From Leifsonia sp. ZF2019 (GTDB lineage Bacteria > Actinomycetota > Actinomycetes > Actinomycetales > Microbacteriaceae): a DNA stretch of 64,000 bases. The notes under the pieces are model-generated. The model had not been told where the DNA came from, did no database searches, and saw only the letters and a program-made list of their open reading frames with translations. A program made the translations under genes and the position numbers. Shown piece by piece: positions 26,495-35,503 of the stretch. Numbering within the stretch: position 1 is the first letter of the stretch; the number at the start of each line of letters is the position of its first letter. The DNA is taken from assembly GCF_019924635.1 (NCBI RefSeq), contig NZ_CP065037.1, forward strand, positions 434,001 to 498,000, written 5' to 3'.

Positions 26495-28216
26495 ATGTCA
26501 ACAGCACTCTCCAGGGACGGATCGCCGGTCGCCATGTCGCACCGACAGGTGCTCGAATCCCTGTCCGGGCTCCTGCTCGGAATGTTCGTCTCGATCCTCG
26601 CGGGCACGGTCGTGTCGACCTCGATGCCGCGGATCATCTCCGAGCTCGGCGGCGACCAGACGGCCTACACGTGGGTCGTCACGAGCACCCTGCTCGCGAC
26701 CACCGTCTCCACGCCCATCTGGGGCAAGCTGGCCGATCTCTTCAACCGCAAGCTGCTCATCCAGCTGGCGCTGGTGGTCTTCGTGCTCGGCTCGGCCCTC
26801 GCCGGGTTCTCGCAGGACACGAGCATGCTGATCGGCTTCCGCGTCGTCCAAGGGCTCGGCGCCGGTGGACTCACCGCGCTCAGCCAGATCATCCTGGCCG
26901 ACATCATCAGCCCGCGTGAGCGCGGGCGCTACATGGGCCTCTTCGGCGGCGTCATGGCGGTCGGCACGGTCGGCGGCCCGCTGATCGGCGGCCTGCTCAC
27001 CGACTCGATCGGCTGGCGCTGGAACTTCTTCGTGGGCGTCCCGGTCGCGATCGTGGCGATCATCCTGCTGCAGGTCACGCTGCGACTCCCGAAGCGCCCC
27101 GTGCGCACCGTGCGCATCGACTACCTCGGCGCGATCTTCCTCGCCGCCGGCATCTCGCTCCTCCTCATCTGGGTCTCGCTCGCCGGCAACGACTTCGAGT
27201 GGTGGGGCCCGGAGACCTTCTGGATGGTCGGCGGATGGATCGCGCTGCTCGTCGCGGCTGTCATCACCGAACTGGTCGTGAAGGAGCCGATCATCCCGCT
27301 GGCGATGTTCAGGAACCGGACCTTCACCCTCGCGGTGATCGCGTCGATCTCGGTCGGCGTCGCGATGTTCGGCACCTCGGTGTTCCTCGGCCAGTACATG
27401 CAGGTCGCCCGCGGGGCCACACCGACCCAGTCGGGTCTGCTGACGCTGCCGATGATCCTGGGCCTTCTGCTGTCGTCGACCATCGTCGGCAACCTGATCA
27501 GCCGGTTCGGCAGATGGAAGAGCTTCATGGTCGTCGGGTCGATCCTGCTGACCGTCGGGCTCTATCTGATGAGCACCATCGAATACGACACCGACTATGT
27601 GCTCGTCTCCCTCTACATGCTCATCCTCGGCGCGGGCGTCGGCATGGTCATGCAGAACCTCGTCCTGATCGTGCAGAACACGGTCCGGCCCGAGCAGCTG
27701 GGAGCGGCGAGCTCCAACGTCGCCTTCTTCCGCAGCCTCGGCGGCACCATCGGTGTCTCGGTGATGGGCAGCATCCTCGGCACCAAGGTCGCCGACGGGA
27801 TGGCCGCGCACGGCACGCAGTTGCAGGGCATCCTCGCCACGCTGGGCGCGCAGGGCCGGGAGATCGCGCAGCTGCTGCAGAGCGGCACGCTCCCCGAGGT
27901 CAACACCCTGCCGCCCGCCGTCCGCGCGATCGTCGAGTCGGTCTACGGTCAGGGCGTGGCGGACGTCTTCCTGGTCGCCGTCCCGCTCGCGATCGTCACC
28001 ATCGTGGCCATCGCCTTCCTGCCGAACGTGAAACTCGGCACCAAGACGGCGGTCGAGCTGATGGAGGAGAAGACCCCCGAGACGGCCGTCGAAGCAGCCG
28101 AGGAGAACCTCGTGGAGGTCGCCGACGCGATGATCGCCGCGCCCGTCACCGGCTCGGTGGGAGCAGTGCGGGGCGCCCCGTCGGACGGCGAGCGGAACGC
28201 TCAGGAAGACCGCTGA
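26495..28216 (+). CDS. DHA2 family (EmrB/QacA-type) MFS drug efflux transporter
   Basis: A 573-aa permease with about 14 TM segments, as usual for DHA2 exporters driven by the proton gradient. The motifs SGLLLGMFVSILAGTVVSTS in TM1, WGKLADLFNRK (MFS motif A) and FRVVQGLGAGGL (motif B/C region) are visible. The C-terminus has a long charged tail. ATG 26495 follows GAAGGAA. A MarR gene follows 23 nt after the stop, so exporter and regulator form an operon behind an AT-rich promoter with two palindromes. Confidence 0.9.
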   Translation: MSTALSRDGSPVAMSHRQVLESLSGLLLGMFVSILAGTVVSTSMPRIISELGGDQTAYTWVVTSTLLATTVSTPIWGKLADLFNRKLLIQLALVVFVLGSALAGFSQDTSMLIGFRVVQGLGAGGLTALSQIILADIISPRERGRYMGLFGGVMAVGTVGGPLIGGLLTDSIGWRWNFFVGVPVAIVAIILLQVTLRLPKRPVRTVRIDYLGAIFLAAGISLLLIWVSLAGNDFEWWGPETFWMVGGWIALLVAAVITELVVKEPIIPLAMFRNRTFTLAVIASISVGVAMFGTSVFLGQYMQVARGATPTQSGLLTLPMILGLLLSSTIVGNLISRFGRWKSFMVVGSILLTVGLYLMSTIEYDTDYVLVSLYMLILGAGVGMVMQNLVLIVQNTVRPEQLGAASSNVAFFRSLGGTIGVSVMGSILGTKVADGMAAHGTQLQGILATLGAQGREIAQLLQSGTLPEVNTLPPAVRAIVESVYGQGVADVFLVAVPLAIVTIVAIAFLPNVKLGTKTAVELMEEKTPETAVEAAEENLVEVADAMIAAPVTGSVGAVRGAPSDGERNAQEDR

Positions 28217-28239
28217 CCGGACCCGTTATGATCGCGGCC

Positions 28240-28737
28240 ATGGACAACACGGACCGGGCGGCTGCGCACGACGCCGCCGCCCGCCCCGCTGCCACCGGAG
28301 GAGATGTCGACCAGGCGATCGCCGCGGTCGAGGAGCAGTTCACCATCCTCTTCAGCCAGGTGAGCGCCGGGATGCGCGATCGCGCTGCGAAGGTCCACCC
28401 CGACCTGCAGCCGGTCGGGTTCCGTCTCCTCAGCACCCTGGTCCGCACGGGTCCGCTGCACGCGGGAGCGCTCGCCGGGATGCTCGCGACAGACAAGAGC
28501 GTGGTCAGCCGCCAGGTGCGCATCCTCGAAGACCTCGGACTGATCGAACGCCAGGTCGACCCCTCCGACCGCCGCGCCAGCTTCCTCGTCGCGACGCCTC
28601 CGGCGATCGAGAAAGTCAACGAGGCCCGCGCCGCCGACCAGGCCAAGCTCTACCGCGGCCTGCGGCAGTGGGGCGCAGAGGATGTCGGGCGGCTCGCCGA
28701 CCTGCTGGCGCGGCTCAACGAGACGACCAGGAACTAG
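28240..28737 (+). CDS. MarR family transcriptional regulator
   Basis: A 165-aa regulator with the MarR winged helix (LQPVGFRLLSTLVRTGPLHA, LATDKSVVSRQVRILEDLGL, and wing QVDPSDRRASFLVAT). ATG 28240 is chosen; ATG 28228 is equally possible, neither with a strong ribosome site. It is transcribed with the upstream DHA2 exporter, whose expression it probably represses in a feedback loop. Confidence 0.86.
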   Translation: MDNTDRAAAHDAAARPAATGGDVDQAIAAVEEQFTILFSQVSAGMRDRAAKVHPDLQPVGFRLLSTLVRTGPLHAGALAGMLATDKSVVSRQVRILEDLGLIERQVDPSDRRASFLVATPPAIEKVNEARAADQAKLYRGLRQWGAEDVGRLADLLARLNETTRN

Positions 28738-28844
28738 GCGCCATGCGCGGTCCCCAGGCGTTGCGCGCAGTGCGTGGGCCTCGCGTGCGCCCTCGCACCT
28801 CGCGGTGCGTCTGCCGGTGCCGACGAACGTCCTAGACACCGGTC

Positions 28845-28874
28845 TTGCACTGCTCGGGCGTCCAGGGCTAGCGT
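28845..28874 (+). promoter_or_regulatory. possible promoter for the NTF2-like gene
   Basis: TTGCAC (28845-28850) and TAGCGT (28869-28874) with an 18-bp spacer lie about 140 nt before the NTF2-like gene. The 276-nt gap from 28738 to 29013 otherwise shows only short GC-rich dyads. Confidence 0.35.
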
Positions 28875-29013
28875 CTCTTTTCGGGAACCAATGTTTAGGA
28901 GCGTCAGCTCCGAAGGGGCCATGATCCGGCCCTCCGACGATCCTTCCATGTCGTCTCGCAGGATTCTCGCCGGCCGCGTCCGCGTGCCGGTTCCTGCTAC
29001 GGAAGGACTCGAC

Positions 29014-29418
29014 ATGAGCGCTCCCACCTACGCCGACGAGACGGCGGTTCGCGACCTCTACCAGCGCATGCTCGACGCCTGGGGCGACTCCGAGGCGTAC
29101 GCCGCCTTCTTCACCCCGGACGCCGACTACATCTACGGCGCCGGCGGCGTGCAACACGGCTGGAAGGAGATCATCGACGGTCACGACGTGGCGTTCTCCG
29201 CCTGGGCCCGGAACAGCCGTCTCGAGGGCCGCATCGAACGGCTGCGGTTCCTCAGCCCGGACGTCGCCGTTCTCCTCTGCTACGGCCACGTGGTCTACCT
29301 CGACCAGCGATCGAGCGACCAGAACAAGCGCACCGTCTACACTCTCGTCGCGCAGCGCATCGCGGGTGGGTGGGTCTTCGTGTCGTACCAGAACACTCCG
29401 CTGGGGCGCCAGAAGTGA
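29014..29418 (+). CDS. NTF2-like (SnoaL/SgcJ-type, DUF4440) protein
   Basis: A 134-aa single-domain protein with the NTF2-like pattern: an N-terminal helix (ADETAVRDLYQRMLDAWG), FFTPDADYIYGAGG, then strands ending VFVSYQNTPL. Such proteins are small hydrolases/isomerases or stress proteins with a conical ligand pocket. ATG 29014 follows GGAAGGA. It stands alone between regulators; function is unknown. Confidence 0.78.
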   Translation: MSAPTYADETAVRDLYQRMLDAWGDSEAYAAFFTPDADYIYGAGGVQHGWKEIIDGHDVAFSAWARNSRLEGRIERLRFLSPDVAVLLCYGHVVYLDQRSSDQNKRTVYTLVAQRIAGGWVFVSYQNTPLGRQK

Positions 29419-29510
29419 GGGCCTCCGGGCTCGACGATCGGCGGCGCGGAATGAACGCCTTCACTCTCCGTCGTCACCGCGGGAACACCGCGCGCGATGA
29501 CTCTCCTTCG

Positions 29511-30125
29511 TCATGCACGCGAGCGAGGCGGCTCACCCTCAGCGCTCCCGTAACCCAGAGCCGACCAGGAGACATCGATGATGACGGGGCGTGCCGTTTC
29601 GACGGTCGCCTCGGCTTCGTATGTCAGGGCGAGCGTCACGAGCACACCGAGGGCTCCGGTCACGCGTGCCCGGCGCACCAGGGCGGTGTACTGGTCGAGC
29701 CGGAACATGTCCGACACGAGGTCGCCGATCTGCGCGAGACCCGGTCGCAGCCGTTCGTCTCTGATCGGCGGGATGGATGCCAGCATCACCTGAGCCCAGC
29801 CCGGGTGACTGAGCGCGAGATCGACCAGTCCGGCGATCGATGCGGAATCCTGGTCGCGGTCGGTCCCGTGAGTCCCCACGAGCCGATGCACGCCTTCGGT
29901 CAGCCGCACGCACTGCTCCAGCGACGCGTCGATGAGGACGTCTTTCGACGGGAACCGCCGGAGGAGTCCCGTCTTCGAGAAGCCGGTCGCGTCCGCCACG
30001 GCTTGAACCGATGTCTCCCGGGCACCGCGCCGGGCGACGAGGGCGGCGGTCGCGTCGAGCACCGCCTCGTCGATCTCCGCCGACGAGGGGCGGATGGGCC
30101 GGGGCGGTCGCGCCGGTGCCGTCAC
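29511..30125 (-). CDS. TetR family transcriptional regulator
   Basis: A 204-aa regulator with the TetR HTH (ATAALVARRGARETSVQAVA, then TGFSKTGLLRRFPSKDVL). GTG 30125 overlaps the stop of the preceding DUF998 gene (GTGA), so translation is coupled and the start is well supported. The C-terminal helical domain has no recognised ligand signature. It probably controls its own operon. Confidence 0.84.
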   Translation of the reverse strand: MTAPARPPRPIRPSSAEIDEAVLDATAALVARRGARETSVQAVADATGFSKTGLLRRFPSKDVLIDASLEQCVRLTEGVHRLVGTHGTDRDQDSASIAGLVDLALSHPGWAQVMLASIPPIRDERLRPGLAQIGDLVSDMFRLDQYTALVRRARVTGALGVLVTLALTYEAEATVETARPVIIDVSWSALGYGSAEGEPPRSRA

Positions 30126-30796
30126 GCTGGCACCGCGGGGCGACGGCTCGGGGTGGCGAGAGCCGTGATGCCGGCGAGGAGCTCCCAGGCCAGGATCGTA
30201 TAGACGGCCATGCGCTCCCACACCCCGTCGGGCAGCAGGTCGATGGTGCTCGAGGTGGAGTCGACGAGCAGCATCACGAGGCCCACGATGCCGACGACTC
30301 CGAGCGCGATCGATGTCGAGCCGAGCCAGCGCGGCCCCTGTCGCAGCAGCGTGACTCCGGCGACCACCACGGCGGCGTTGCCGCCGATGATGGCCATCGC
30401 CGCGCCGAGGACGTGGAACACGATGAGGCCGCTGTCTGCGTTGGCCTGACTGCCCGGGAACAGACCGACCAGGATGATGCCGACCGCGTGCACGCCCGCA
30501 AGTGCGACGAACCAGCGGCGCGCCGTCGTGCGCCAGGCATCGCCCCGGGCGGTGAGAATCGCCGCCACAGCGAACAGGACGCCGTGCAGGACGAATGCGA
30601 CGTTCATCATGAGGTGCAGCGGGGAATCCATCGACCGCCCCTGGAACGTGCCGACGTCCGGCACCCCCAGGTCGCTGATGTAGTTCGTCGCGTACGAGTA
30701 GCCGGGGAAGGCCAGCGCACTGACCGCCTCTGCGACGAGGTACACCCCCGCGGCGACGATCCAGAGCGTGGCGCTGGTGGACTGAATTGGTCGCAT
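30122..30796 (-). CDS. DUF998 family membrane protein
   Basis: A 224-aa protein with about six TM segments and the DUF998 pattern: first TM after RPIQSTSATLWIV, then YATNYISDLGVPDVGTFQG and NADSGLIVFHVLGA. Function of the family is unknown. ATG 30796 is chosen over upstream codons. It is the first gene of a two-gene operon with a TetR regulator; an AT-rich promoter (TAATAT read leftward near 30807) lies just upstream. Confidence 0.82.
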   Translation of the reverse strand: MRPIQSTSATLWIVAAGVYLVAEAVSALAFPGYSYATNYISDLGVPDVGTFQGRSMDSPLHLMMNVAFVLHGVLFAVAAILTARGDAWRTTARRWFVALAGVHAVGIILVGLFPGSQANADSGLIVFHVLGAAMAIIGGNAAVVVAGVTLLRQGPRWLGSTSIALGVVGIVGLVMLLVDSTSSTIDLLPDGVWERMAVYTILAWELLAGITALATPSRRPAVPA

Positions 30797-30894
30797 GCAG
30801 ACCATATTAGTCCAGAACTGCTTCGGGCGTGCCCCGGCGACGGGATGGAGATCGCCCTCGCTCCCGAATCCACGCTGGTGGGAGAATCTGCGTC

Positions 30895-31233
30895 GTGCGA
30901 TACGTGCTGACCGCCGATCATGACATCCCGGAGCGTGCCCCACTGGTGATCAGGCCCGGCGACGTCGTTCAGGTCGGCGACCGGGACACCGAATGGCCCG
31001 CTTTCGTGTTCGTGACGGCCTCGGAGGGAACGGGTTGGGTACCCGCGCGCCACCTTGATATCGATGGTTCGGCGGGCGTCGTCCGTGTCGGGTATGACAC
31101 CACCGAGCTTCCCGCAGTTGCGGGTGAGAGCGTCGAGGTCCTTGAGGAGGACGCAGAGAGCGGCTGGTCCTGGTGCCGGAACGCCGGTGGCCGCGAGGGA
31201 TGGATTCCTCATCGTGTGCTCGCGGTCGCGTGA
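30895..31233 (+). CDS. tandem SH3-like domain protein
   Basis: A 112-aa cytoplasmic protein of two SH3-like repeats: RYVLTADHDIPERAPLVIRP...GTGWVPARHLDI and AVAGESVEVLEEDAESGW...GREGWIPHRVLAV, each ending with the GWVPxxxL / GWIPxxxL strand typical of SH3 folds. GTG 30895 follows GGGAGA at about 10 nt. No catalytic domain is attached; a ligand-binding or adaptor role is likely but unproven. Confidence 0.72.
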   Translation: MRYVLTADHDIPERAPLVIRPGDVVQVGDRDTEWPAFVFVTASEGTGWVPARHLDIDGSAGVVRVGYDTTELPAVAGESVEVLEEDAESGWSWCRNAGGREGWIPHRVLAVA

Positions 31234-31284
31234 TCGACCGTCAAACGCAGATGGTGGGGTTCTCCGGTCGCCGCGCCCCTGCGC

Positions 31285-32418
31285 TCACGTGTTGTCGAGC
31301 ACCCAGCCGAGCACGTGGGGGAACGCGAGCATCGCCGCCACCGCGGCGGCGATGGCCATCGCGACCCAGACCCCGGAGCGCCGCCGGAGCCGTCGCCCGG
31401 CCGCTGCGACCTGCGTGCGCGGCTCGCGGGCCCGCGGGTCCGTGTACGTGGACGCCTGGTGGCCGAGCTCCGCGCCGATCAGCTCGGCGAACCGCAGGAG
31501 CGCCGGGATCTCGGTGCGGTCCGAGCGGCGGCGGGAGCGGGTGGAGGCGACGAAGACCCGATCCTCCACCACCTCCACGTCCCACCGGCGGCCGTGGTCG
31601 AGGAGGCAGACCAGCACGTCCGGCGTGAGCAGCTGGAGTGCGTCGCGCTCGTAACCGGCCGGGACGTAGACGGCGAAGTGACGGTCGACGTCCCCCTCCA
31701 GCGAGAGGCGCTGCGTTCCCGGCAGGACGGCACGGAGGCGCCCGTTGCGCAGCGAGTCGATCATCAGGTGCGGCAGCGGGCGCGGCATCCGGGTCGCCAG
31801 ATACCGGAACGCGCCCCGCGGCCCTTTCGGATCGTTCTTGCCGCCCGTGTAGGTGGCCACCGCGAGCTGGAGGCCCGGGTCGCCGAACGTCCCGCCGTCC
31901 GTCAGGGCGAACTCGGCGCGGAACCGGGAGGTGACCGTGGGCTGCAGCCGGCCCGTCCGCGTCCCACGGCGTCTCGCGGATGGTGTGGCGACCGGGCCCT
32001 CGGCGAACAGGATGCCTGTCGGGGGCGGTGCGGCGCCGAGGCGCTGGAACGCGAGGCCGTGACGGTCCCCGAAGCGTCGGATCGCGATCGCCCGCCGTGT
32101 GTCGGCGGGGAGCGACAACAACGCCACTGCGAAGATCCACAGCAGGAGGGCGGTGAACAGCAGGGCGACGACCAGCAGGCCGCGCAGCCCGTCGATCCAG
32201 CCCGGCAGCGTCACGGCGACGGGGATCTCGACGGTCAGGCTCGTCCAGGCGACGGTGGCGAGGATCGCGAGCGGAAGCAGCAGCGCGCCGCGGGCAGCGG
32301 AACGGAACGCCTCCGGGTCCTGCTCCCGCACCTCGGTCCATCGGATCCGGGCCGGGAAGTCGGCGCGGAGCTGCGCGAGCCGACCGTCGACAGTGCCCGT
32401 GTCCGCCCAGTGCTCCAC
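31285..32418 (-). CDS. hypothetical membrane protein
   Basis: A 377-aa protein: two TM segments near residues 50-70 and 80-105, a soluble central region, and a C-terminal TM (about 352-370). This layout resembles DUF3137-type proteins but the family is not certain. GTG 32418 begins the coherent reading; the upstream gene on the same strand ends 21 nt earlier, so they may be co-transcribed. No catalytic motif is seen. Confidence 0.6.
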   Translation of the reverse strand: MEHWADTGTVDGRLAQLRADFPARIRWTEVREQDPEAFRSAARGALLLPLAILATVAWTSLTVEIPVAVTLPGWIDGLRGLLVVALLFTALLLWIFAVALLSLPADTRRAIAIRRFGDRHGLAFQRLGAAPPPTGILFAEGPVATPSARRRGTRTGRLQPTVTSRFRAEFALTDGGTFGDPGLQLAVATYTGGKNDPKGPRGAFRYLATRMPRPLPHLMIDSLRNGRLRAVLPGTQRLSLEGDVDRHFAVYVPAGYERDALQLLTPDVLVCLLDHGRRWDVEVVEDRVFVASTRSRRRSDRTEIPALLRFAELIGAELGHQASTYTDPRAREPRTQVAAAGRRLRRRSGVWVAMAIAAAVAAMLAFPHVLGWVLDNT

Positions 32419-32438
32419 GGGTTCACGATAGCGCGGGC

Positions 32439-33548
32439 TCAGCCGGCGGGAGCCTCCGCAGCGACCTCGTCCGTCGCACGTCCGTGCCGTCGGGCGATGC
32501 TCCTCCAGGTGTGCAGGATGTCGCCGGGAGCGCCCGGGCCGTACCGGAACAGCCGCACGGCGACGAAGGGCCCGACCGACGCGACCAGCCACACCGCCAG
32601 CACGATGTACGGCTCGAGATGGAGGTCGTCGGGGAAGTAGGTGAGGTCGCGCACCGCCCGCACGGTCGCGCCCGTCGGCAGCCAGCGGCCCATGAACTGG
32701 TAGAACGGCGGCAGCAGCTCGGGCGCGACCGCGCCGCCGGACGACGGGTTGCTGATGAGCACGAACACGATCCAGGTCGGCAGCATCGCCCACCTCGCGC
32801 CGATGAGGACGCGCCAGAAGCTGTAGGTCGCGCCCGCGATCAGCATCGTCAGCGCGAGCACACCCCAGACGGCGAAGAACGGGATGGGCAGCACGCCCAG
32901 CAGCGGACCGACCGTGAACGCGATGGCGAAGCCGCCCAGCACCGACCGCACCACATCCCAGAACAGCTCGCCCGCCAGGGTCAGCCGCGCGGCGTTGACA
33001 CGGGTCTGGATCGCGCCGACGAAGCCGATGACGACGGCCGCGAGGGCGACGTAGAAGAGCACGAGCCCGTTGGGGTCCTTCTCGGCGAGGGGATGCGCGT
33101 CGACCACGGTGACGGGCTGGCCGATCGACTGCTCCAGGCGCGGCGCATCCCCCTCCAGCAGGCGGGCGACGGAGGCTCCGGAGGCGCTGGAGACGTAGAG
33201 CCGCACCGAGCCGTTCAGCTGTTCGACCAGGGCACCATAGACGACCTGCTCGCGGATGGCCGCCTCGGCGTCGGTCTCCGTCGCGTACGGGCGGACGACG
33301 AAGGTGGTTCCGGTGCGCGCCTCCAGTTCGGTCGCCAGCTCGCCGGGTGAGTGTGTCGTCGAGACGAGACCGATCGGGACGTCGTGCGGCTGCGGGTCAC
33401 CCATCGCCCACGCGTAGGTGCCGGCGAACAGTCCGGCGATCACCGTCACGATCAGGGTGACGACGAGCGCGGGCAGGTGGGGACCCTCCCGGAACCGCAT
33501 CGCCGTTGGCGTCTCACCGGGTTCCGCCGTGGTGTCGCTCGAAGTCAT
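32439..33548 (-). CDS. YhgE/Pip-like (DUF3533-type) membrane protein
   Basis: A 369-aa protein with one N-terminal TM (about residues 30-50), an extracytoplasmic domain (about 55-165) and five or six C-terminal TM segments. This is the layout of YhgE/Pip-like and DUF3533 proteins and of ABC-2-type permeases. ATG 33548 follows GAGAGGGG. No ATP-binding partner is adjacent. An export role is plausible only by topology. Confidence 0.68.
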   Translation of the reverse strand: MTSSDTTAEPGETPTAMRFREGPHLPALVVTLIVTVIAGLFAGTYAWAMGDPQPHDVPIGLVSTTHSPGELATELEARTGTTFVVRPYATETDAEAAIREQVVYGALVEQLNGSVRLYVSSASGASVARLLEGDAPRLEQSIGQPVTVVDAHPLAEKDPNGLVLFYVALAAVVIGFVGAIQTRVNAARLTLAGELFWDVVRSVLGGFAIAFTVGPLLGVLPIPFFAVWGVLALTMLIAGATYSFWRVLIGARWAMLPTWIVFVLISNPSSGGAVAPELLPPFYQFMGRWLPTGATVRAVRDLTYFPDDLHLEPYIVLAVWLVASVGPFVAVRLFRYGPGAPGDILHTWRSIARRHGRATDEVAAEAPAG

Positions 33549-33603
33549 GGTGCACCCCTCTCCCGGTTCCATTCCAGCACGGCTTTGGTACTCTCGGTCG
33601 GGT

Positions 33604-34359
33604 ATGCAGCCCGCGTCCGCAACCCCCCGCGCTCACGGCCGCCGCTCGGCGGGCCGTGCTGCCGACGCGCCCGCGCCCGCACTGCGGCCGGTGCGCCGGA
33701 TGCCGCTGCACCACCGGCTGGGTGTCACACTCGCGCTCGTCGCCCTGGTGGCCGGGTTCTCGATCGTCCCCACCGATGCCGCCCTCGCGGCCACCGTGCT
33801 GGCCGCGCCGGTCTCGACGGTCGCGCCGGGCCAGACTCCCGTGGACGGCGGCACAGCCGGTCCCGAGCAGCACCTCGCCGTCGACGCGACGATCGCCGCG
33901 CCGGTCATCGACCGCGACAGCCTGAGCGCCACCGACGGCCTCCAGACCCTCGCGCGCGTCGGCACCAACGAGGCCTGGGCGAAGCTGGTCCTGCTGTTCG
34001 GCGGCTGGCCGCAGACGGACGCCAACGTGACCGTCATGCTGCGCTGGATGCGCCAGGAGAACGGCCCGCCCGACTGGTGGAACCGGAACAATCCCCTCAA
34101 CAACGGCTATGGCTCGGGAGGCGGCGCCGGCCTGGGCAGCTATCCCGACCTGGTGAGCGCCGCCGAGTACTGCGCCAAGAACCTCCAGCGCGGCTACCCC
34201 GGCATCGTCGCGGGCCTCCAGGCCGGCACGAGTGCGGACGCGACCGCCGCCGCGATCTGGGCGTCCCCGTGGGCGACCAGCCACTACGCCAACGGCGCCC
34301 ACTGGAGCACCCGGCCGGTGGAGATCGTGCAGGCGCCGGCGTCGGCATGGGGGCTGTAG
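33604..34359 (+). CDS. secreted protein with lysozyme-like C-terminal region
   Basis: A 251-aa exported protein. A basic N-terminal stretch precedes a hydrophobic segment (HRLGVTLALVALVAGFSIV) and a probable cleavage site near ALAAT. The C-terminal half has MLRWMRQENGPPDWWNRNNPLN, SYPDLVSAAEYCAKNL and YPGIVAGLQAG, a pattern seen in phage- and actinobacterial muralytic or transglycosylase-like domains (candidate Glu in RQENG). The assignment to a cell-wall hydrolase is an inference. A family A palindrome starts 18 nt after the stop. Confidence 0.6.
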   Translation: MQPASATPRAHGRRSAGRAADAPAPALRPVRRMPLHHRLGVTLALVALVAGFSIVPTDAALAATVLAAPVSTVAPGQTPVDGGTAGPEQHLAVDATIAAPVIDRDSLSATDGLQTLARVGTNEAWAKLVLLFGGWPQTDANVTVMLRWMRQENGPPDWWNRNNPLNNGYGSGGGAGLGSYPDLVSAAEYCAKNLQRGYPGIVAGLQAGTSADATAAAIWASPWATSHYANGAHWSTRPVEIVQAPASAWGL

Positions 34360-34377
34360 ACCCCCTCCGTACCCTCC

Positions 34378-34434
34378 CGAAGTTCACGTCGTTGCGGTCA
34401 TTTCGGAGGTGAAAGGGCAACGACGTGAACCTCG
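34378..34434. repeat. family A palindromic repeat, copy 2 (57 nt)
   Basis: GTTCACGTCGTTGC near the left end pairs with GCAACGACGTGAAC near the right end; the central region is less symmetric than in the other copies. It fills the gap between the convergent secreted-protein and PHP genes and ends 6 nt before the PHP stop. Confidence 0.83.
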
Positions 34435-34440
34435 CGGGTG

Positions 34441-35451
34441 TTAGCCCTTCGCCAGCCACTCCCGCAGCCGGTCCAGCGGCCATGTGGTGACGATCCGCTC
34501 CGCCGGGACGCCGTTCGCGGCCGCCCGCGCCGCGCCGTAGGAGAGGAAGTCCAGCTGCCCCGGCGCGTGCGCATCGGTGTCGATCGAGAAGACGCAGCCG
34601 GCATCGAGGGCGAGGCGGAGGAGGTCGTCCGGCGGGTCCTGACGTTCGGGGCGGGAGTTGATCTCGACCGCGACGTCGTTCTGCGCGCACGCCGCGAAGA
34701 CCGCCTCCGCGTCGAACTCCGAGGGCGGTCGGGTGCCGCGCGAACCCTGGACCAGCCGGCCCGTGCAGTGGCCGAGCACGTTCGTGCGAGGGTCCCGGAC
34801 GCCGCCGAGCATCCGCGCGGTCATCGTGCGACGGTCGGAGCGGAGCTTGGAGTGCACGCTCGCGACCACCACGTCCAGTCGGTCGAGCAGCGCCGGCTCC
34901 TGGTCGAGCGTGCCGTCCTCGAGGATGTCGACCTCGATCCCGGTGAGGAGGGTGACGGGTCCGGTGTCGAGACCGGCGATCGCCTCCAGCTGCTCGGCCA
35001 GTCGCTCGGGGCTGAGGCCGTTCGCGACGGTGAGGTTGGGCGAGTGATCGGTGATCGCCTGGTACTCGCGGCCGAGGGTCGCGGCGGCGGCGGCCATGAC
35101 CGCGATGGGCGTCGTGCCGTCGGACCAGTCGGTGTGGGCGTGCAGATCGCCGCGCAGCTGCGCGAGGAGGTCGGCGCCGCCGGGGTCGAGCGGCTCGGAG
35201 TTCTTCGCGCGCAGATCGGCGAGGTAGTCCGGCACCGCGCCGGCGACCGCCTGCGAGATCACCTGGAAGGTGCGGTCCCCGATCCCCTTCGTGCGCTTCA
35301 GCCGGCCGTCTGCCACCCGGGCGGCCAGCTCGTCGCGCGTCAGCGGGGCGATGATCGCCGCCGCCGTGCGGAAGGCCTTCACCTTGAACGTCGGCGCGAG
35401 CTCCCGCTCGAGCCAGAAGGCGATCTCGTCCAGCGCGTCGACGGCATCCAT
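34441..35451 (-). CDS. PHP-domain phosphoesterase with helix-hairpin-helix N-terminus
   Basis: A 336-aa protein. Residues about 1-85 resemble the helix-hairpin-helix part of family X polymerases (TKGIGDRTFQVISQA). The PHP metal-binding domain follows, with HAHTDWSD, ITDHS, GIEVDIL, VASVHSKL, NVLGHCTG and DTDAH. The polymerase palm and fingers are absent, so it is a stand-alone PolX-type PHP phosphatase, maybe acting on DNA ends or histidinol-phosphate-like substrates. ATG 35451 fits the family start. Confidence 0.8.
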   Translation of the reverse strand: MDAVDALDEIAFWLERELAPTFKVKAFRTAAAIIAPLTRDELAARVADGRLKRTKGIGDRTFQVISQAVAGAVPDYLADLRAKNSEPLDPGGADLLAQLRGDLHAHTDWSDGTTPIAVMAAAAATLGREYQAITDHSPNLTVANGLSPERLAEQLEAIAGLDTGPVTLLTGIEVDILEDGTLDQEPALLDRLDVVVASVHSKLRSDRRTMTARMLGGVRDPRTNVLGHCTGRLVQGSRGTRPPSEFDAEAVFAACAQNDVAVEINSRPERQDPPDDLLRLALDAGCVFSIDTDAHAPGQLDFLSYGAARAAANGVPAERIVTTWPLDRLREWLAKG

Positions 35452-35503
35452 GCGCTCATGCTCCCACCCCGCGGTGTCGGACGTCACCGGTAGCGTGCGG
35501 CGC

